From assembly GCF_000276665.1 (NCBI RefSeq), contig NW_004955404.1, forward strand, positions 34,578,845-34,642,844: DNA of 64,000 bases, read 5' to 3'. This stretch comes from Chinchilla lanigera (Eukaryota; Chordata; Mammalia; Rodentia; Chinchillidae). Both the position numbers and the translations under genes were made by a program. Positions 43,371 through 54,958 of this stretch are shown here, one piece after another (position 1 is the stretch's first letter; every line of letters starts with the position of its first letter). The notes below the pieces were generated by a model. It had not been told where the DNA came from, ran no database searches, and saw only the letters and a program-made list of their open reading frames with translations.

Positions 43371-44512
43371 GTAGTTTTGATGTGGTTGATAACAGAGAAA
43401 TAAGGTAATTAAAGCAAAGAATAAAGCTCCACACATGGAGATCTGGCTTACTCAGACCCTCCTGCTCCTGCTTTGGCCAGCTGCAGGGACAGATATCATT
43501 GGAATAAGCTGGAGAAAGATCAAGTGAGGGGTTTTGTTACCTGAAAATGTGAGACTGAGCCATGTGCTTTTAAAATTTTTCTTTATTTTCCTTTTTTACA
43601 GCACTTAATTATACTCATCCTTGTCAATATCTTCTCAACATATTGGGACTTCCTCTGGTCCAAGAATTATAAAGAAGAAATTCAGTTGAAAATTCTACAA
43701 TCTGTTTGGTGCTTTTTCATGATAACCTTGCGGGTCACAATGCATAGTCTGAGAAATATTGGTTTAGGCCATATTTTCTCTGCTCGTTGAGTATGTCAGA
43801 TGGGACAAATCAAAGGCCATCTTAGGGTTGAGATGTATTACGTTTATTGCTTTTCTGCTATCTACAATGTTGTCTGCTCTGTCTGCAAAGTCTATTAGAT
43901 TGGTCTTTGATAATTTTCTCTTCTGACTCACACTAGTTATTACCTGTGATTCTTGTGTTTAGAAATTGGTTTTCTGATAATATGCTCCAATATTTTTACA
44001 TGGATTGGTCTAAAATTTTTAACATTTAGCCAAATATTTTAAACAAATCTTTATACAGGCACTTCATATCCTTGAAGTATTATTCTTATCATGTGTATCT
44101 TCTCAAGAGAATACAACCATTTCACAGCTACACTCCATAATGACGGTGGTCAGCTGAGTAGAGAAACACATAATAGTATCTTGAGTTATTAGACTTTACT
44201 GTCTGTGTTTCTCTCTCTCCCTCTCTCTCAAATATTTTCTTTTTCTCCTCACTTTTTACCTCTTTTACTCTTTCTTTCACCATACAAGTACAAATAAAGA
44301 CTATGTGCAAAATAATTTGGTATAAACTTTCTTTAATTTTCTATGTCTTACCATAATGGAATACAGCTAAGCCTCTCCCACTCCGAATGCATCAAGAAAT
44401 GCTTCTTTTCTCAGTCTCACTTAAAAAATAAATTAAAAGTCATAAGATCTAGAAACAAGTGATATTTGAGGTGGTCTTTTTTAATCTGGCCCTACAACAG
44501 CATCGAAAAGCA
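43371..44512. other. Unannotated DNA
   Basis: A CTCTCT pyrimidine tract lies at 44209-44229. The rest is unrecognised. The region near 43740-43770 ends GTCTGAGAAATATTGGTTT, like the end of a MER5-type element, but is too short to call. Confidence 0.35.
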
Positions 44513-44596
44513 TTTTTTTTTTTTTTGATACTGCTAGGGATTGAACTCATAGCCTTGAGCATATCAAGCAAATTCTCTGAGCTACAGTCCCAGCTT
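44513..44596 (-). mobile_element. Old ID-type SINE
   Basis: T-tail, GATACTGCTAGGGATTGAACTC, CCTTGAGCATATCAAGCAAATTC, GAGCTACAGTCCCAGC: antisense ID with an older (diverged) sequence than the CCTGGCAAGC group. Confidence 0.85.
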
Positions 44597-45236
44597 GACC
44601 ATTTTTAATGCAATGCAAAAATCACACCCATCCTTATACACATCCCCCCAAAAAGATGTGTAATGGATAAACTTCTTGAATGTGATATATACTATTTTAA
44701 ATTAGTATAAATATTAATCGTGACCTACTACATTTATTTAATTATCTAGCAATGAATTGTGATTGGCAGTTGAGGAATCCTGCTCTAGTGTATCCTGCCC
44801 AAAGGGCTGAAAACCAGCAGTATGTCTGGAACAACTCAGAACATGCCATTCTACAAAATTATGAGGTGTGGGATAGTATGCTATATGATTTGTCAAAAGC
44901 AAAGTGCATTTTTTGAAAGTGTACTATTCTTTATACTTAACCCATAAATATAATCACCACTGGAAAACTCTTCATGCAGCTACATCCACTGTTGGTATGT
45001 CCTGTTGTTTAAGGAAAAAAAGTAAAAAGATCTACACTCTCCACACTCTCTGTTAATTTATGCAATAAATGTTAAAGGAATTTGAGGAAATAGAGAGCTG
45101 GAGGAAGTTACTTTCCCTCTGCAAACTTTGGTTTTAATGTGTGGAATTTGAATTTTGCTATTTGACTGGATACTTTTAGAATTATTTCCTTTCTTGTCCT
45201 CTAACAGTAGTAATTCCTCTCCTTTAAAGATTAAGT
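44597..45236. other. Unannotated DNA
   Basis: No repeat or gene recognised. Confidence 0.4.
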
Positions 45237-45398
45237 TATGCTGGGCCTGTAATCCCAGCACTCAGGAGGCTGAGGCAAGAGCATTGCCATGAGTTCAAAG
45301 CCAGCCTGTGTTACCTAGTGAGTTCAAGGCCAGCCTGAATCACACAGTGAGACCCTGTCTCAAAAAAAAAAAAAAGAAAAAACAAAACAAAAAAAACT
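45237..45398 (+). mobile_element. B1-type SINE with internal duplication
   Basis: TATGCTGGGCCTGTAATCCCAGCACTCAGGAGGCTGAGGC, then GAGTTCAAAGCCAGCCTGTG and GAGTTCAAGGCCAGCCTGAATC (duplicated block), GTGAGACCCTGTCTC and A-tail. The 5' end is slightly truncated. Confidence 0.95.
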
Positions 45399-45809
45399 AA
45401 GTGCAAATTCACTTGGATTAATGATATTTGCATTTGTATTGCCTGTAAATTATATATGTTTGTACATAGAAATGTTTGCATGTCTGTGCATCCCACTGAC
45501 GTGGGGTTCTTTTTGCTGTTGTTTTTTGCTTTATTCTCATAATGAAGAACTTGAAATAACAAAGCTGAGGTTTTCTGTAATTCAAATGGAAAGAAGGAAT
45601 TGGAATTGAGCAAAATAGTAGCAAGTAAAGTTTTGGAGTAGAATAAGAGAACAGAGAGATTGTGGTTAAAAAGAAAAAAAGAATCCAGGATTCAATCAGG
45701 TAGGAAACAAATCCTGGCATGTAAATGTGGTTTATTGAAGGGAACAGTCAATGCTTAAAATTTTCATTTTTCTTGACCAATTTTGCATGCTTGAATTTGG
45801 CAATCAGAA
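45399..45809. other. Unannotated DNA
   Basis: Two overlapping 100-codon minus frames here run through the antisense SINE tail and show no family features. Confidence 0.35.
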
Positions 45810-46145
45810 TGACTGACCTGAAGACACCAATATGCAGTATAAGAACCATTATTTAACTCCTACCATCTCGTATGGTGAAGTTCTGCATCATTTCCAATGT
45901 TTATTATTATTATTATTACTACTACTACTTGTTACTGTCTTTGTTTGATCAACCTTATATTCTTATGTCTGGCGGACTGAACAACTTCACTGAAGATAGC
46001 AATATGTAATGTAGCAACCATTGTTAATTCCTATCATTTTGTTTTGTGGTCATGTATCATTTTTGTTGTGTTTGTGTTGTTTTGATTTTGTCCTCGTTGT
46101 TGTTTTGTTAGTTTTTTAAATTTTTAAAATAAAATTAAAAAAGAA
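45810..46145 (+). repeat. Unclassified A-tailed repeat, copies B and C in tandem
   Basis: Copy B (about 45810-45965): GACTGACCTGAAGACACCAATATGC..ACTCCTACCATC. Copy C (about 45974-46145): GGACTGAACAACTTC..GAAGATAGCAATATGTAATG..ATTGTTAATTCCTATCA, then a TTG-rich stretch and the A-rich end TTTTTAAAATAAAATTAAAAAAG. Copy B carries a (TTA/CTA)n tract at 45901-45929. Period is about 165 bp. Family is unknown to me. Confidence 0.55.
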
Positions 46146-47838
46146 GATGTAATTATACACAAGATTTATTTGATTCAGCAAAAGCACAAAGTCTCAGGAT
46201 GGTGTTAGAAAGAATATAGATATCACACCTGGAAAAGAAGAGTGATTTTAAATTATGAAATAAATGCATTTAGGTTGGCACCAAGAGATAATTAGAAAAA
46301 CATAGGCATAACTTTGGAATCTGAGTTTGGGAAGAGCTGATTCATTGTTAGGTTAAAAGAAAAACCTGAACGGAGATAAATATTTTAACTTACTTGACTA
46401 TAGTCACTGTCTATACATGAAATTACGTGTAACTGGAGCATATTATCACCATGTATGTATCTATGTATGTCCATCCTCATGCAGTCCTATGTGTCTTTGC
46501 ATCAGCCAGCACTCCACACCTTGCTAGGTCCCAGGGAGCATTCTATACATGAATGACAAATTTTAAAAAATGAATAAATGGTAAGTGCAAAAGTTTCCAC
46601 ACAGACAAAGGCAAAAGCAAATCAACAGCACTTCGGATTTCTGGAAAATAGTCTTCACAGATGAAAAGATTCTTCTAGACTTAATTAACAATAAAAACTT
46701 CATTAACTCATAAAAGCAACTAGTTCTGTTTTCAGTCTTTTCATAAAACATCTTCTCTTCTTTCAGTAACAGATCAATGGCCACATTTTGTAGAATGGTT
46801 TGCTTATAAGCTGTCAAAAGCCAACCAGCTCTTTTGTACATAAAGCAATATAAACTGAAGTTGGAATTGGCTATCCTGAAAGTTAAACTACTTCTCTAAA
46901 TACAGAACTGGTGTTTACTGCTTCATGAGCCTGTTGGCCATTTCCCTAAAATGACCAACATTAGGGCCATGTAAACATTTTGAAGATTACACCACAGCCA
47001 TTCTTGTCTTTTCTTTTCTGTAATGATTACTATAATGTGTTCATTATGGGAAAGCACGCCCTAAGAATGCCTTGCTGAATTTTAAGGGAGCAGTAGTTGA
47101 AAGAAATGCTGTGCATCCGAGAACCATTAAGAAATTAAAAAAAAAAAGAAGAAGAAATCAACATGTACAAACCAAAACTTTTCAAAGAAGTTAAGTTGGA
47201 AATAGTCTCTGGTGTCTATACTGCTTTGGCTAGTACAAATCCTGTTGCTAAATGTTTTGGTGGTTGGAAAAAAGTAAGAATTTAAAAATTTTAATTTTTA
47301 TAAATCCTTATTTAAAATAATTTAGGAAAAATAAAATTGGTATACTTCAAATCACACGCTATTTGCTAAGGAGTTTTTAAAATGTGGAAATGTAACTATT
47401 ACAACCTCATAAGAAAGAAAAAATGTTTGTACATGTAAGAACAAAATGGTAAGTATCAGGCACGGAACATTCTACTTATTCTCACAATCATCCAAAGTAG
47501 GTGGGTGGTTCAAGGGTTGGCTATTTTGAATTGTTTACCTTGATCCAGGACTAGGATGAGGTAAGCAAGTTCCTAAAGCTGTAAAATGTAAGGTTCTCTC
47601 ATTCTCTAGTAAGTACCCATTCTGCACTCCCATGACCTGCACTGGCATAACCTGGACAGTTAGTGGCCCCTTAAAGTTTGTGTTCTGGATCACTGGGTTG
47701 CCTCATTCTCATTTCAGCAATTGTCCTACTAGGCAGTTACACCGCATTTCTCACCCTGTTAGTCAGTACCTTGTTACTGAATTCTGTCCAGTGCAATAAG
47801 GATAGAAGAAGTGTTTTCCCCTTGTACTTATGGTCGAA
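46146..47838. other. Unannotated unique AT-rich DNA
   Basis: About 1.7 kb without a convincing repeat. A weak MIR-like stretch at about 47450-47570 (ATTCTCACAATCATCC..GTAGGTGGG) is below my calling level. Confidence 0.4.
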
Positions 47839-48352
47839 TTTTATGGTTAATTTTATGTGTCAACTTCCCTGGGCTAAGGGATGCTCATATAGCTGTTTAA
47901 GTATTATTTCTGGCTTTGTCCAAAAAAGATGTTTCTGAAAGAGATTGGCGTAGGAATCAGTAAACAAAGAATATCTACCTTCACCAGTGTGAACGGACAT
48001 CTTCCATTCAGCTGAGGGCCAGAATAGAACAAAAGATGGAGGAAAGGCAAATCTTCTCTCTTCCCCAGTTCTTCTCCTGTCACCAGGTACCAGGATCCTG
48101 GCTCTCCAGCCTTCAGATGCCAGCTTCCTCCAAAATCTCAGGTATTTGGCTTTGAGATGAGAATTACATCTGTGGCCCTCTTACTTTTGGCACCTTCAAA
48201 CTTAGACTGAGTGGTAGACCTCACTGTCCTGGTTCACCAGCTAGTCAACAGCATGGGACCTCTGGCCCTGTGCAATCATACAAGGCAGTTCCCCAATCTT
48301 TTCCACATCCATTGATTCTGTTTCTCTGGAGAACCTTGTGTAACCCTAGTAC
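47839..48352 (+). mobile_element. MLT2-like ERVL LTR
   Basis: TTATGGTTAATTTTATGTGTCAACTTCCCTGGGCTAAGGGATGCTC, TATTATTTCTGGCTTTGTCC, GGGCCAGAATAGAACAAAAGATGGAGG and the end CCATTGATTCTGTTTCTCTGGAGAACC. This is the expected MLT2 block order. Confidence 0.9.
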
Positions 48353-48600
48353 CACCCTCATTCCCCCCAGCCCAGAGGGCTCTAAGGATGCAGGAGGCAG
48401 CTGAGCCACAAGGAAGAAACTGGAATTGATGAGTTGCCACTTAGAAAAACAAAATACTTTTCATTCCTGCCCAACCAGGAATACCCTTGTCAGGTCCTTG
48501 AGTGAATGAAAAAATACCATTCAGTATTTTAAGAAAATAAAATATGAGAGTTGAATGTGAAGCAATAAACCTATTCAGGTTTATAGTAGGTAAATTTCTT

Positions 48601-48755
48601 TTTTAGGGGGTGGGGAAACTAAGGCTCAGAGAGACTAATTTGCTAAGTTAATTAACCAAAGGGCCAACATCACATAGCCTGTGATGCTAGATCTAGGATT
48701 TAAACTCCGGGCTGGTTGATTCTAAAGTTCAGCTATTCAACCTGCTCAGATGTTA
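48601..48755 (-). repeat. MIR SINE
   Basis: GGGGAAACTAAGGCTCAGAGAGAC, CACATAGCCTGTGATGC, AGGATTTAAACTCCGGGCTGGTTGATTCTAAAG are the antisense MIR blocks. Confidence 0.85.
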
Positions 48756-48987
48756 TTCAATATACTACTGGAATCCACTACTGAGAATATACTTATGAAG
48801 TTGGCAGTTCTTTCCAAATATGTAAGCAATAAGGTGTTTCAAAGTTTCTCAAATACATTAAATTCATGGGGTTTAAATGAGTAACTAAAAAATATTGTCC
48901 TTTAAAGGACGTCTTTTTTAAGTAAGTAAAATTATGACAATAGCAGCTTTGTTTGGATTTGTGCAGTTCTCTTATACTTTTTATATA

Positions 48988-48990
<3 letters not shown>

Positions 48991-49024
<34 letters not shown>
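48991..49024. repeat. (CA)n microsatellite
   Basis: About 17 units, uninterrupted. Confidence 0.97.
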
Positions 49025-49028
<4 letters not shown>

Positions 49029-49697
49029 ACTTTAACTTTTGCTCATACCACCCTTCAGAAGCTTCTTGGTTCTGTTTTCCATTAGGTTCAACCACAAACT
49101 GTGGCCCACAAACATTGAGGTAATAAGAAGGTGTCCCAGAGAAAAAAATATTCCTTCTTCTTTTGTACTGATTCCTAAATTTTGTTAGGAAAAACTCATA
49201 TTCTAACAGAAAACCCACCATTATTTATTTGTTAGCCTTGCAAAAGAGAGCTTACTGGGAGACCTATGTTCTGCAATACAAACAGATACACAGGGTCTGT
49301 TTGCCTTTGTGTACGGGGACAAGTCATTTACGAGGAGCAGAAAACAGACAGGGCAGGAACTTGGCCTATAGAAATCGGCTCTTGATTCAATCCTTAGAAC
49401 ATTAGCACTCCAAATGATGACCTCACTGATTTTTCTCTCTTCAGAGCAAGTCATCAAAGGGAGATGCTGAGTTGAAAATAAAATAACTACAGCTTTTAAA
49501 AAAATTCTCCATGGTTTTAATAAGTAGCTTCCCTTAGAGTGTTTCTTAACTGGAAATGTGGAAACATATGTTTCTTTTGTTCTTTTAAATTGACAAATAA
49601 GAATTTTATACACATTATTCCTATATTACTTCTGAAAAATTTTGTAAATGAAGAATAAGTATAAGAACTTCAGTGTTGGTTTTCTTCAATGGTGAAG

Positions 49698-49698
<1 letters not shown>
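49025..49698. other. Unannotated DNA with the longest open frame of the window
   Basis: A 130-codon minus frame spans 49221-49613. It shows no motif, signal peptide or repeat structure that I recognise and has no apparent Kozak context or splice support. Flanking sequence is unique. Most likely chance, but it is the longest frame here. Confidence 0.35.

Positions 49699-49730
<32 letters not shown>
49699..49730. repeat. (CA)n microsatellite
   Basis: 16 units followed by a short GA run. Confidence 0.97.
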
Positions 49731-49733
<3 letters not shown>

Positions 49734-50115
49734 AGATTTACCTCACCCTCCCCTCTAGAGAATGGCTGAATGAAAAAGAACACAGTGTACGTCTTTGGAA
49801 GAGTGTGGTTATTTTTCTGTTTCCTTAAAATGGTAAATGAATAACAGGGGAGTAATCACTGAATGACTCCAAGATCAATGTCCTTTTTGTAAATGGAATA
49901 CACTAGTAATATCTAAATCACAAAGTATAATGTTATGGATATTTCTGATAAAATTGATCATGGAAGATGAGATTGGATCATGTATATAGCAGTGCTTAAT
50001 ACAGATGCTTTTTCTTTCCTTTTAAATATTTTTTGTTTTTCTGCTTTTTATGTTTGGTGGTGTCGCAGTGAATTGATGTACATACTCATATAAGGTTAGC
50101 ATAGAATCAGGCGCC
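49731..50115. other. Unannotated DNA
   Basis: No repeat or gene recognised. Confidence 0.4.
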
Positions 50116-50235
50116 TGTGGTGGTTAATCTTGTCAAGTTGATTGGATGGAGAGATGCTGAGAAATAAGTAGAGCACCCCCTAAATGTGTCTAGAGGTGTC
50201 TGGGAGGTTGTTTTATGGAGGCCATTGATTTGGTC
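50116..50235 (+). mobile_element. ERVL-like LTR 5' fragment
   Basis: TGTGGTGGTTAATCTTGTCAAGTTGATTGG..GTGTCTAGAGGTGTCTGGGAGG resembles the opening of ERVL/MT2-like LTRs. The 3' part is not found. Confidence 0.45.
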
Positions 50236-50289
50236 CAGCTGTTATGACTGAAAAGAGGGGAGAGGGCGGAGAGAGGGACAGACAGACAG

Positions 50290-50450
50290 ACAGACAATAT
50301 CAAACCCCATCCTCAAGTCATGTTACAATCAACTTGAATCCATTCATGTAGATGGTTCCCTGGTGACCTAAATATCTCCCATTAGGCCCTATCTCTCAAC
50401 ACTGAAGACTATGATTCTAACACATCTTTTTAGTATTCAAACCATAGCTT
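50290..50450 (-). mobile_element. MaLR (MLT1-like) LTR fragment
   Basis: Antisense start GCTATGGTTTGAATACTAAAAAG, then AGATAGGGCCTAATGGGAGATATTTAGG and GGAACCATCTACATGAATGG. A (GACA)n tract (50276-50296) lies at its left edge. Confidence 0.6.
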
Positions 50451-50528
50451 CTCATTTCAAATTCCTATTTTCTGACTTACTTGTTGCTTACTGTTTTTAG
50501 AAAGTGATGACATGATTCCTCATCTAGA

Positions 50529-50760
50529 AAGTCAGCAAACTACAGCCCATGAGCTTAATTTGGTCCACTGTGAATTTGGTTCACTTGAAAATAAAGTTGT
50601 ATCAGGACATTGCTATTCTCATTCATATACACATCGTCTCTGCTTACTTTTGGCTAACTGGAACACAGTTGAATAGTTACCACAAAGATCTTGTAAACTA
50701 TAAAACCCAAAGTATTTATTATCTAGCTCCTTATAGAAACAGTTTGCTAACTCCTGATTT
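50529..50760 (+). mobile_element. hAT-Charlie-type nonautonomous DNA element
   Basis: Starts CAGCAAACTACAGCCCATGAGC, contains AATAAAGTTGTATCAGG, TTGAATAGTTACCACA, AACTATAAAACCCAAAGTATTTATTATCTAGC and ends CAGTTTGCTAACTCCTG. Ends are inverted (AGCAAACT / AGTTTGCT). Known as a common mammalian 'cagcaaact..' Charlie derivative. The exact name is not recalled. Confidence 0.8.
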
Positions 50761-50864
50761 AAGACAACCAAGGACAACTGGATATAACATATCATGATAT
50801 CCTACCAACCCATGTCCCTCAATCCTTTATCCAATTAATTTCCCTATTCAATGAAATTGGTTCC

Positions 50865-51445
50865 TTAATAGTTCTCTAGTTCTGCCTCTGCTTCTGTTTT
50901 AATTATTATTGGGACCTAGCTTAAGGCCTTCTCAGTTTTATACATATCATTACGGTGTGCTAACTGGCCTTCCTGACATTAGTCTTGCTCATTTTAAAGC
51001 CCTCCTCCACACTATAGTTAAAGTTATTTAATTGAAAAACAAACTTGTCTTCCATTTTGAAATTTTTTGTTGGATTAATTATAATTGCCTACTATGATCT
51101 GTAAAAGTTGAACATCTCCAGCTTCATTACCCTCTCTCTTTGTTCAGTTTTATTCTTTAGCAGCCTGAAATTATTTACTATTCTTCTGCACACAGGTTGC
51201 TCTTCCTCACTTGGGTTTATGTCTTTGTTCATGCTGCCCTGTTTCTGAAATTCACCCTCATTCTGAACCTTAGTTTACCTAATAGATACCTGTCTTTTCA
51301 TTTTTATCTCAAAAAACTTCTTTGATATAATCAGATGGGTGAAGTGTTCTGCACTTCCCTCGGTAACACCTGTGCTTACATTTACCACAGTAGTGGATAA
51401 ATTACATTTCTAATCTTCCATTTGTCAGCTCTGGAGTGGGTGTGC
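50865..51445 (+). repeat. L2 LINE 3' end
   Basis: GTGCTAACTGGCCTTCCTGACATTAGTCTTGC, CCCTCCTCCACACTATAG, GCCTACTATGATCTG, CTTCTGCACACAGGTTGCTC, TTATCTCAAAAAACTTCTTTGATA, GTGCTTACATTTACCACAGTAG follow the L2 3' end closely over almost 600 bp. Confidence 0.88.
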
Positions 51446-51506
51446 TTATTCCATCTCTCCGCTTCCTAACCAAACCTGAACTTCTTTGTCAGAAGTGTGG
51501 AGTAAA

Positions 51507-51700
51507 GCAGGTGTGGTATTGTAGTTCTGACTGCCTGGGATGTTGAGGCAAAAGGATCACGAGCTTGAGCCCAGCCCAGGCAACTTAGTGAGACCCTATC
51601 TCAAAATATACAATTAAAAGGGCTGCAAATGTATGTGGACATAGCTCAGTTGTAGAACACTTGGCTAGTATATGAGAGGACCTAGTTCAATTCCTAGTAT
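51507..51700 (+). mobile_element. Composite SINE: B1-like plus ID-like
   Basis: 7SL-derived part: GCAGGTGTGGTATTGTAG..GATGTTGAGGCAAAAGGATC..GTGAGACCCTATCTC. After an A-rich linker an ID-like part follows: GGCTGCAAATGTATGTGGACATAGCTCAG..CTTGGCTAGTATATG..GTTCAATTCCTAGTATC. The fixed order B1 then ID is that of the rodent B1-dID composite. Alternatively an ID inserted in a B1 tail. Confidence 0.75.
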
Positions 51701-51715
51701 CACACACATGCACAC

Positions 51716-51757
51716 ATGTGCATACACACACACACACACGCACACACACACACACAG
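51716..51757. repeat. (CA)n microsatellite with CG/TG variants
   Basis: Grows out of the tail of the composite SINE, with a CACACGCAC interruption. Confidence 0.9.
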
Positions 51758-53455
51758 AGTGAGACTTACCTCACTTTCACCTCTAAAGAATAGGCTCTGA
51801 TAAGCTTGAGATGATCAATCACTTTATTCCATCCTTTGCTCAGGGATAACCAAGAACCCCAAGCCTAAATTACCTGTTCATGTTATCATCTCCTTGAAGA
51901 CTTGAGAGTTCATGAAGGAGCAATTGAAGAGATCATCAGAACTTAGGCTGGGAATTATGGAATGTTGACTCCACTTCAGGGGGGCTTGGTGGCCAGAGGA
52001 TACAATGTTTGCAAACTCTGTAGCTTCTGTGAGAGCGTGGCAGTGCCAGAGGATCTTCACACGGACCTGAGAGTGGAAAGCACATCAGGAGAGTCACTGG
52101 CTCCTTGGTTTTGGTGACTTTGCTTTACTTTAGAATTAGATTGTACCAAACATGAAGTATCCACTAAAGAAGTTTTCATGCCCCAAGTTCTTTTCTGTTT
52201 AATCCAGTTTAGGCCTGGGATTTTTTCTTTGTCATTGAACAACCCAAAGAATTATAATATTAAATATCTTTAAATAACAAGATTATTTTGAAAGAAGACA
52301 TTGCATCTGCTCACTTTTATTTCTTCATTGTCTAACAGAATCCCTAACACATGAAAGGATCTGAAGAACTATTTTCTTAACCATTAAATATATCTATATC
52401 AAATATTGAGATTATTCTACAATACAAAGCCTACCTAAATAAATAGTTACTCAAATTGAAAATGGCTAAATTTCTACTATGTATTGAACACCATATATAA
52501 ATCTTCTAATAACTGGTTTATGTAACCAGTGATAGATAATGCATAGTGGAATTTTGACAGTCACTTCTAATCCAGTCTTACTAGAAAATTATTATGTTAT
52601 AACTTGTGGAAAATGTCTCTGTCTTGTTTAATATTTTTTCTGGGTCTAAGATATCTGCTCATCGCTCACAGTTTACATTGTTCCCGTAGCTGTTCCATTT
52701 CATTTCCTCTGCATGTAGCCAAAGCTACCATTTTAAGTTCACAATACTCACTGCGTGTTCCTGTAACTCCAGTAACTACATGTCTAATACAGTACTTTTC
52801 AAATTTGGATGCTACCATTAATACCAGTGCCCACTTTGAACTATGCTATCTGTGATCCTGAGAAGAAATTCTCTTTCTGAAAGCCTATGCTGGAATAACT
52901 TCATTCTCTGCATAACTACTCTTTTTACTCATGGAGATAGAAAATTTTTTAGTTCTTCCCAATTTGGGGGACAGCAGTCAAAATTAATCATAATTGTTTC
53001 TTTCAGTTTATGCTTCCAGTAGCTGTGATTCCAATTCAACAAATCTATGACACAGTTTTGGATGAACTCTCTAGATTAAAAAAAAAAAGGTGAGGTAGCA
53101 TTTGTTACTTCAGCTCTTTGAAAAGTTTGAGCCACTGATTTTCAGTTTTTATGATGCAAGAGTGAGAGAAATGACTCCCAGGTTCTTTACATGTTGGACA
53201 ATGCAAGCCAGTCTAGATTGCTGAAGGGCAAAAAAATTTATATCTGCTATGAAGGATACTTTTTTCTACTTTGTGTGTGCTATCACTCATTTTCAATGTC
53301 ACTAAATATGTACTTTAGCTCTTAAGGAACTTGATTTTAAAATATAAGATTTTCGTGCCTACTTTAAGGGAACTAAATCTCAATCATACTTAAACACAAC
53401 TGTTTTCCCAGGAGTTTTAGCACGGATATGCTAGTCAGACTATGTGCAGAACGAA
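51758..53455. other. Unannotated unique DNA
   Basis: No repeat or gene recognised. The 83-codon frame at 52604-52855 has no family features. Confidence 0.4.
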
Positions 53456-53816
53456 ATGCAGACTCCGGAAGTTCTCTCTTCTAAAGTTTGGAAGGACAAA
53501 CAATTAAGAGGCTAGTAGTGGGGCAGGTAGCTGAAAAGATGCATCGATAAAGTCCGTTATGTAAAGGAGCTGCAAGCAGGGAAGGGGGCCACGACAGAGA
53601 CAAGTGCCAGGACGCAGAATACAAGGGCAGGCAGACATTCTCAGGCAGGAGCAAAGGGTGCCACAGCCGGAAAAGGCATCTGAAGTCCAGGGAACAGCAG
53701 CTTGCAGGGAGTGCTGAGTCCCACCTGTAGCAGACTCTGGGAGGGTCAAGCTCTGTGCTGCTAGGACACCAGAGAGGACCGTGGGGTTTTGAATGATGCC
53801 CCGCCACCATCTGCAC
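53456..53816. other. GC-richer patch with an open frame
   Basis: About 360 bp with clearly higher GC and at least eight CpG, standing out from AT-rich surroundings. The minus strand is open for 111 codons (53481-53816) and another frame for 81. The peptide is cysteine/proline/leucine-rich without a recognised motif. Candidates are a decayed LTR, an old CpG island or a non-coding exon. Confidence 0.4.
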
Positions 53817-54900
53817 TAATTCTTTTATCAGGAAAGCTCAATTCTATTGTGGCTCCAGCTGCTACTGGAGTCTGCTTCGTCCCTTTCTCTGGTTTGTTTG
53901 TTTATGTAAGATCTTTATTCCAAGATGCATCCAGACAAAAAATCATCTCTGTTTCTTGGTCAACTCTCTGTTCCACTAAACTGAGAGGGGTCTAATCAAA
54001 CAGTTGCAATCTCAGCCTTAAAGTTTATCCAGAGGAGGCAAAAACAACCAATGTGTCAAATAATAGAAATTTTCCAATGGTGTTTAACTAAACCCCTTTC
54101 AACACCTGTCCTGTCTTCCATATTAATATACTTCTTTGTGGACTCTTATCATTGCCCGACATCTATGATGCTAATTAATAGAAAACAAATGTTAATGCAC
54201 TAGGAGATGTTACTGGGAGGTTAATGTGTTAGCTTTTCTTTAGTTAACTTATTTGCTTTTGAAAGGGTTTTCTTCTTCCATAATGGAAACGGAAGGTGGA
54301 GTAAGATAAATATTTTTTGTCATGACTACAATGAATGCAGTCCCATTTTCACCCAAGTTCTGCCTCCAACTCATTCTGGGAAGTACAGAAAAAGAACTTG
54401 CTTATCCTATATCTTTCTACAACTGTGTGCTTTAGCAGCAAAAGCTCAATAATTGTTGATTGAATATCTTTGAATCAAATCAAGGTTATTTTACATAACA
54501 GTGACCTTCATTTTGTGCATTTGATTAGCAATGTGCACTTACAAAAAATTTAATTCTTCTGCATGCTCCTCTAGATTTCTTACCTACAGAATTCTTAAAT
54601 CCACTTGTGTTTTGTAAAATTCCACACTACAATTTCTGTATTAGCATTGACAATTTATTGTTATATGAGATACTAAAACACATGTTTCAAAAAACAATTC
54701 CTTACCTATTGAACATCTTTTCCCCCATCTCAATTTCATGGAAATTTTCCAATTACAAGGATTTAAGAAAATCAAACTATAAGCAAACAATCAAGAATTT
54801 TAAAAGAATTTTTAAATACTCAAAAAAGAGTCAACCTAGAATGCAGCATACTTGTCTTCCACTTAAATTTCGGAATCTATACTGAATTACTAATAAAGGA
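53817..54900. other. Unannotated DNA
   Basis: No repeat or gene recognised. The 92-codon frame at 54607-54885 is AT-driven. Confidence 0.4.
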
Positions 54901-54958
54901 CTCCCTTTCCTTCCTTTTTCCTTCCTTCCCTCCTTCCCTCCTTCCTTCCTTCTTTATT
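54901..54958. repeat. (CTTCC)n pyrimidine tract
   Basis: Imperfect CCTT/CTCC repeats, homopyrimidine on the plus strand. Confidence 0.9.

Noticed and set aside
43650..43780. MER5-type element
   Set aside because: Only the last 20 or so bases resemble it.
49221..49613. Longest open frame (130 codons, minus strand)
   Set aside because: No motif, no start context, no splice or homology support; a frame of this length is expected by chance in 64 kb.
53481..53816. 111-codon minus frame as a gene
   Set aside because: No recognised domain; kept only as a composition anomaly.
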